Shown piece by piece: positions 31,096 through 35,295 of a stretch of DNA of 35,295 bases. Made by a program: the position numbers and the translations under genes. The notes below the pieces were generated by a model. That model made no database searches, was not told where the DNA came from, and saw nothing but the letters and a program-made list of their open reading frames with translations. How positions within the stretch are numbered: the stretch's first letter is position 1; every line of letters starts with the position of its first letter. The stretch is from Oscillibacter valericigenes (GTDB lineage Bacteria > Bacillota > Clostridia > Oscillospirales > Oscillospiraceae), in the NCBI RefSeq assembly GCF_021531435.1, contig NZ_JAFBIS010000022.1:1-35295 (forward strand). The letters run 5' to 3'.

Positions 31096-31327
31096 CGGGC
31101 GCATTCAGGAATTTTACTCCTTCGACGGCTGTCTCTCCCAGTGCACCAGCACTGCCGTGGGTTCCCACCGGATGCGGTGGGCAGACCGTTTCGCGCGTCT
31201 TGAGGCGCGGCCAATATTGAGCCCTTTTCAGGGCGAGAGAAGGCCGCCCGTTATACGACGGAACTGACCAAACAAAAAACCGGCAATGCGCCTGCGTACG
31301 TTCGATCCCCGCGGAGCTGCTGATCAC
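31096..31327. other. Gene-free stretch, possibly a repeat element
   Basis: No gene supported on either strand. A minus-strand frame across it shows the low-complexity style of antisense or repeat sequence. A small hairpin, GCCCT/AGGGC, lies at 31220-31233. It separates the M20 debris from the convergent LysR gene. It could be a dispersed repeat that disrupted the second peptidase gene; this needs a genome-wide comparison. Confidence 0.3.
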
Positions 31328-32221
31328 TCACGCCCTGTCCTTGCAGACCTTAGCCAATTGCTTTCTGAGCGCGGCGATTTCCGGCCGGTTCGCGTTTTTC
31401 TTCAGGCAGATGAAATCCAGGGATACCATGACCTCCGGCACCAAAGGCACAGCGGCGACATGGTAGTAGTCCGCAAAGGATTCCGGCCCGATGATGACGC
31501 CCATTCCCTTCCGCAGCAGCTTCATGTCGGTCTCAATGCCGTCTGAGCGGTAAATGCGGTTCAGGGTCACGCCGAAGTCCCTGCACTCCTGCTTGAGCGT
31601 CCTATCCTCCATGGAATTTTCCAGCCCGGTAATGACCGCACAGCCCTGCAGGTCCTGAAACGTCATGCCTGGCAGATCGCTTCTGGGGTCGCTCTCCGCC
31701 ATCAGGATGCACTGCCGCTCCCGGATCAGCGGCCAGGAGACAAAGCCGCCCCAGTCCGGAATGAGCTGGACGGGTGGCAGCCGGTCGATGGCCACATCCA
31801 GCTTTCCCTCCCGCATGGGGGCGAAAAAGTCCTGCCCGGCCTCTGTGATGAACGTGACTTCGATGTCCGGGTGGGCGTCGAAAAAGTGGGCGATCTCCTC
31901 AAACAGCCGGTTGGAGTACACGCGGGCCCCCAGCCCTATCCGGAGCCTGCGGCACCGGTCCTGATCCTCGGACAGGACTTTGTTCTGGAATGCCGCCCAT
32001 TGGTCCGCCACCGCCTGGGCGTCCCGGCAGAATTCCTCTCCCAGTTCCGTCAGCAGGATGCCGTGGGGAGTCCGGGCAAAAAGGTCGTAGCCCAGCTCCT
32101 TCTCCAGATTTTTGATCTGCAGGGAGAGGGCCGGCTGGGAGACAAAGAGGCTGTCGGCGGCCCTGGAAAAATTCAGATACCGGGCGACAGCCAGCGCGTA
32201 AAGGACCTGTGTCAAAGTCAT
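31328..32221 (-). CDS. LysR-family transcriptional regulator
   Basis: A 297-residue LysR regulator: N-terminal winged helix-turn-helix (TLTQVLYALAVARYLNFSRAADSLFVSQPALSLQIKNLEKELG) and a periplasmic-binding-like effector domain (about 90-290). The start at 32221 is the family N-terminus with AGGTGGGGTGATCGG upstream; the frame extends 49 codons further into the divergent promoter. It is transcribed away from iorA across a 121-base gap, the classic arrangement for a LysR protein controlling its neighbour. An aromatic or keto-acid effector is a guess. Confidence 0.92.
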   Translation of the reverse strand: MTLTQVLYALAVARYLNFSRAADSLFVSQPALSLQIKNLEKELGYDLFARTPHGILLTELGEEFCRDAQAVADQWAAFQNKVLSEDQDRCRRLRIGLGARVYSNRLFEEIAHFFDAHPDIEVTFITEAGQDFFAPMREGKLDVAIDRLPPVQLIPDWGGFVSWPLIRERQCILMAESDPRSDLPGMTFQDLQGCAVITGLENSMEDRTLKQECRDFGVTLNRIYRSDGIETDMKLLRKGMGVIIGPESFADYYHVAAVPLVPEVMVSLDFICLKKNANRPEIAALRKQLAKVCKDRA

Positions 32222-32271
32222 CCGATCACCCCACCTATTTGTTTTTCTTATAGGGGTATTGTATGGAAGTA

Positions 32272-32301
32272 TTTCCAATTTTGCAAGGGCTTTTATATGA
32301 T
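32272..32301 (+). promoter_or_regulatory. iorA promoter and divergent control region
   Basis: TTTCCA (32272-32277), 18 bases, TATGAT (32296-32301) is the best plus-strand promoter ahead of iorA. ATAGGGGTATTGTAT (32250-32264) has the T-N11-A form of LysR sites and lies upstream of it. Both calls are tentative. Confidence 0.4.
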
Positions 32302-32342
32302 ACATGTAAGAAAACACAAATATTGGAAAGGTGGAATGCAGC

Positions 32343-34136
32343 ATGGCACGGCAGCTGGTGACAGGCAACGAAGCAGTAGCCCGGGGCGCCTATGAGGCGG
32401 GAGTTTCCTTCGCCTCCGCGTATCCCGGCACCCCCAGCACGGAGATCCTGGAAAATGTGGGTACTTACCGGGAGATCACCGCGGAGTGGGCCCCCAACGA
32501 AAAGGTGGCGATGGAGGCCGCCATCGGCGCGTCCATGGGCGGCGTCCGCTCCATGGCGGCCATGAAGCACGTGGGCTTGAACGTGGCGGCAGACCCCATC
32601 TTTACCTTCGCCTACATGGGCGTCAGCGGCGGCATGGTGTTCGTCTCCGCCGATGACCCCGGCATGCACTCCTCCCAGAACGAGCAGGACAACCGCAATT
32701 ACGCCAAATTTATGAAGATCCCCATGCTGGAGCCCTCTGATTCCCAGGAGGCGAAGGACATGTTCCGGGACGCCTTCGACATCAGCGAAAAGTATGACAC
32801 CCCTGTCATGTTCCGCATGACCACCCGGGTCTGCCACTCTAAGTCCCTGGTGGAGCTGGGGGAGCGGAAGGAATTCGCCGCCATCCCCTATGTCAAAAAC
32901 CGCATGAAGAACGACAACGTCCCCGCCGTCGCCCGGAATCTGCGGGTAAAGATGCTGGAGCGGGACCGCCGTCTGGCCGCCTACACCAATGACTGCCCCT
33001 ACAACTTCGCCGAGTACAACGGCAGCAAGAAGATCGGCATCGTCACCAGCGGCATCTCCTACCAGTACGCCAAGGAGGTCTTCGGGGACAGCGCCTCCTA
33101 TCTGAAGCTGGGCCTGACCAATCCCCTGCCCATGGACATGATCCGGGAGTTTCGCTCCAACGTGGACACCCTGTATGTCATCGAGGAGCTGGACCCCTTC
33201 CTGGAGGAGCAGATCAGGGCCGCCGGCATCGACTGCGTCGGCAAGGACAAGATCCCTCTGGTGGGCGAGCTGAATCCCAACATCATCCGCAAGGCTTTGC
33301 TGGACGAGGATGTGCCGGAAATTCTCTTCAACCGGAACCTTATCGTGGACCGGCCGCCCACGCTGTGCGCGGGCTGTCCCCACCGGGGCTTCTTCTACGA
33401 GTGCGCCAAGCGCAGCGACACCGTCATGGTGGGCGACATCGGCTGCTATGCCCTGGGCGGCAGCGAGCCGCTGAACGCCAAGGACATGGCCATCTGCATG
33501 GGCGCCGCCTTCTCTCTGGCCCACGGCCTGGACAAGGCTTTCCGCAAGAGCGGCCAGGACAAGACCATCGTGGCCTGCATGGGCGACTCCACCTTCTTCC
33601 ACACCGGCATCAACTCCCTGGAGGAAGTGGTCTACAACGACTCCCACGTCATCTGCTGCATTCTGGACAACCGCATCACCGGCATGACCGGCCACCAGGA
33701 GAATCCCGGCACCGGTTACAGCCTCCAGGGGGAGCCCGCTACCATCATGGACATCGAGACCATTGTCCGCTCCCTGGGCATCGAGCGGGTGCGCACCGTG
33801 AACCCCCTGCATCTGGACGACATGAAAGCGGCCCTGGACTGGGCCTACCGGGAGGTCCACGAGGGCCCCGTGGTGCTCATCACCCGCTGGCCCTGCGTGC
33901 TGAAAAAGCTCTCCACCGAGGACCGCCGGGAGTTCCGGCCCGTGCCCGCCGTCTGCACCGTCCATCACGACACATGCATCGGCTGCAAGAAGTGCCTGAC
34001 CACCGGCTGCCCGGCCCTGTCCTTCGATAAATACGAGCGGAAGGTGTCCATCGATCCCCTGCAGTGCAACGGCTGCACCGTCTGCGCCCAGGTCTGCCCG
34101 AAGCAGGCCATCGTGAAAGGAGCGAAGAAGGCATGA
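32343..34136 (+). CDS. iorA: Indolepyruvate:ferredoxin oxidoreductase alpha subunit
   Basis: Oxidatively decarboxylates aryl pyruvates (indolepyruvate, phenylpyruvate) to aryl-acyl-CoA, reducing ferredoxin. The 597-residue subunit has the pyrimidine-binding domain first (TGNEAVARGAYEAGVSFASAYPGTPS), then a thiamine-diphosphate domain (CAGCPHRG; GDIGCYALG; MGDSTFFHTG with DNRITGMTGHQ at about 413-445). It ends with two [4Fe-4S] ferredoxin motifs (CIGCKKCLTTGCPAL at about 543, CNGCTVCAQVCPKQAI at about 574). GGAAAGGTGG precedes ATG 32343. Its stop overlaps the iorB start (ATGA). Confidence 0.95.
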   Translation: MARQLVTGNEAVARGAYEAGVSFASAYPGTPSTEILENVGTYREITAEWAPNEKVAMEAAIGASMGGVRSMAAMKHVGLNVAADPIFTFAYMGVSGGMVFVSADDPGMHSSQNEQDNRNYAKFMKIPMLEPSDSQEAKDMFRDAFDISEKYDTPVMFRMTTRVCHSKSLVELGERKEFAAIPYVKNRMKNDNVPAVARNLRVKMLERDRRLAAYTNDCPYNFAEYNGSKKIGIVTSGISYQYAKEVFGDSASYLKLGLTNPLPMDMIREFRSNVDTLYVIEELDPFLEEQIRAAGIDCVGKDKIPLVGELNPNIIRKALLDEDVPEILFNRNLIVDRPPTLCAGCPHRGFFYECAKRSDTVMVGDIGCYALGGSEPLNAKDMAICMGAAFSLAHGLDKAFRKSGQDKTIVACMGDSTFFHTGINSLEEVVYNDSHVICCILDNRITGMTGHQENPGTGYSLQGEPATIMDIETIVRSLGIERVRTVNPLHLDDMKAALDWAYREVHEGPVVLITRWPCVLKKLSTEDRREFRPVPAVCTVHHDTCIGCKKCLTTGCPALSFDKYERKVSIDPLQCNGCTVCAQVCPKQAIVKGAKKA

Positions 34137-34729
34137 AGACCCACGATACGAAAAGCATTCTCCTGGTCGGCGTAGGCGGACAGGGCACTATCCTGGCCAG
34201 CAAAATTCTGACCGCCGGCCTTGTGGCCGCGGGCTATGACGTGAAAATGAGCGAGGTCCACGGCATGAGCCAGCGGGGCGGCTCCGTCTCCACCCAGGTG
34301 CGCTACGGCACCAAGGTCTACTCCCCCATCATCGGCCGGGGCCAGGCGGACATCCTGGTGGCCTTTGAGACCATGGAGGCCATCCGCTACCTGCCGGACC
34401 TGAAGCCCGGTGGGAAAGTGGTGGTCAACGACTACCAGATGCCCTCCCTGCCCATCCTCAGCGGCGAGCGGGAATACCCGGACAACATTCTGGAGGAGCT
34501 GCAGAGCAAGGCGGACACCCTGGTGCTGGATGCCGCCGCCATCGCCCAGGCCAACGGCAATCCCAAAAGCATGAACGTGGTGCTGCTGGGCGCTCTCATC
34601 CAGTCCCTGGGCCTGCAGGACCTGGACTGGGACACGGCCCTGCGCTCCTGCGTGAAGTCCAAATTCGTTGAGGTCAATCTGCGCTGCCTGGACGCGGGCA
34701 TGCGGACGGCGGAGGGGGACCGGGGATGA
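34133..34729 (+). CDS. iorB: Indolepyruvate oxidoreductase beta subunit
   Basis: The 198-residue gamma-type domain subunit that pairs with IorA and helps bind CoA. Family motifs: LLVGVGGQGTILASKIL at the start, SEVHGMSQRGGSVSTQVRYG at about 43-62, and NVVLLGAL near 145. It overlaps iorA by four bases and the next gene by four bases (ATGA at both junctions), a tight translationally coupled operon. Confidence 0.94.
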   Translation: MKTHDTKSILLVGVGGQGTILASKILTAGLVAAGYDVKMSEVHGMSQRGGSVSTQVRYGTKVYSPIIGRGQADILVAFETMEAIRYLPDLKPGGKVVVNDYQMPSLPILSGEREYPDNILEELQSKADTLVLDAAAIAQANGNPKSMNVVLLGALIQSLGLQDLDWDTALRSCVKSKFVEVNLRCLDAGMRTAEGDRG

Positions 34730-35295
34730 CGGCCCAGGAAGAATACCGCGCCAAGCTGCGGACGCCGGAGCAGGCGGTCCGGGCCGTGAAAAGCGGCGAC
34801 TGGGTGGACTACACCACCTCTCTCGGCTTTCCTATCCTGCTGGACGCGGCCCTGGCCAAGCGGCGGGATGAGCTGACGGACGTGAAGATTCGGGGCAACC
34901 TGCTCTTCGGCCCCATCCAGACCGTGGAGTGCGACCCCACCCGGGAGCATTTCTGCTACAACAGCTGGCACTGCTCCGGCTACGAGCGCAAGCTCTGCGA
35001 CAAGGGTCTGTGCAATTACATCCCCATGATTTTCCGCAATGTAGTGCCCTATTACCGCCACTTCCTGACGGTGAACGTGGCCATGATGTGCGTGACGCCC
35101 ATGGACAAGCACGGCTATTTCAACCTCTCCTGCGCCACAGGCGTGGCCCGGGGCATTCTGGAAAAGGCGGACATTGTCATCCTGGAGGTCAACGAGCGCC
35201 TGCCGAAGATCTACGGCGGCTTTGACGAAAGCATCCATATCTCGGAGGTGGATTACGTGGTGGAGGGGGAGCATCCCCCGCTGCCCCAGTTCCCC
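34726..35295 (+). CDS. Acyl-CoA:acetate CoA-transferase, partial
   Basis: The first 190 residues of a CoA-transferase of the butyryl-CoA:acetate / 4-hydroxybutyrate type (KLRTPEQAVRAVKSGDWVDY, YSGYERKL-like region, CVTPMDKHGYFNLS, ADIVILEVNERLP). The gene runs off the window, so the catalytic Glu in the second half is not seen. It starts within the iorB stop (ATGA). In this operon it would plausibly move CoA from an aryl-acyl-CoA made by IorAB to acetate, conserving energy; this is inferred from context, and a butyrate role is equally possible. Confidence 0.88.
   Translation, partial: MTAQEEYRAKLRTPEQAVRAVKSGDWVDYTTSLGFPILLDAALAKRRDELTDVKIRGNLLFGPIQTVECDPTREHFCYNSWHCSGYERKLCDKGLCNYIPMIFRNVVPYYRHFLTVNVAMMCVTPMDKHGYFNLSCATGVARGILEKADIVILEVNERLPKIYGGFDESIHISEVDYVVEGEHPPLPQFP

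Noticed and set aside
32235..33968. Minus-strand frame of 577 codons opposite iorA
   Set aside because: Antisense shadow covering the iorA promoter and coding motifs.

Overview
The window reads as chromosome of a high-GC, spore-forming Clostridia member, most like the Oscillospiraceae of animal guts. The evidence is the yabM-yabN-yabO-yabP-yabQ-divIC-yabR type gene order known from Bacillus and Clostridia, a recJ-rel-dtd-MBL-hemZ block, a long-form HPF, near-consensus sigma-A promoters, strong Shine-Dalgarno sites and tandem matches to the Spo0A box. This is an inference from gene content; no rRNA is present.

Layout. (1) 84-1601 (minus) encodes a secreted three-SLH-domain protein with a GH18-like but apparently inactive barrel. 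(2) 1832-8747 is a plus-strand housekeeping run: recJ, rel (ppGpp), dtd, an MBL hydrolase and hemZ, followed by a uridine-kinase-like gene, a small zinc-ribbon protein and purine nucleoside phosphorylase (8774-10943). (3) 11017-16000 is the sporulation/division/translation-quality cluster: SpoVB-like flippase, mazG, hup, rqcP, yabP, yabQ, divIC and an S1-domain gene. Several palindromes lie between hup and rqcP, and yabQ runs deep into divIC. (4) hpf, a soluble histidine-kinase-like ATPase preceded by two phased Spo0A boxes, and mnmA follow to 19115. (5) tRNA-Leu(UAA) and initiator tRNA-Met stand at 19385-19558.

The 3' half of the initiator tRNA is repeated perfectly (50 bp) at 24763-24812, so tRNA-fMet is an integration site. 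Between the repeats lies a lower-GC cargo segment (19563-24762) without an integrase. It holds a DEDDh exonuclease/TerB-like/BRCT protein, a Cys-cluster protein, a free-standing fragment of a PolC-type DNA polymerase and a WYL regulator coupled to a PD-(D/E)XK nuclease. Right of the second repeat is another element with a tyrosine integrase (25034-26188, minus) and a small accessory gene. It decays through truncated genes, including a Dam methylase remnant, until about 27.94 kb. Both elements start with the same plan: att core, hairpin, TGACCC pairs.

Normal high-GC chromosome resumes with a GH13 alpha-glucosidase (27953), an M20 peptidase (29766), debris of a second M20 gene, and a LysR regulator divergent from an indolepyruvate:ferredoxin oxidoreductase operon (iorA-iorB) coupled to a CoA-transferase that leaves the window. 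That last operon suggests fermentation of aromatic amino acids.

The best candidates for an undescribed system are the WYL/PD-(D/E)XK pair and the accompanying polymerase- and exonuclease-derived genes in the integrase-less element.
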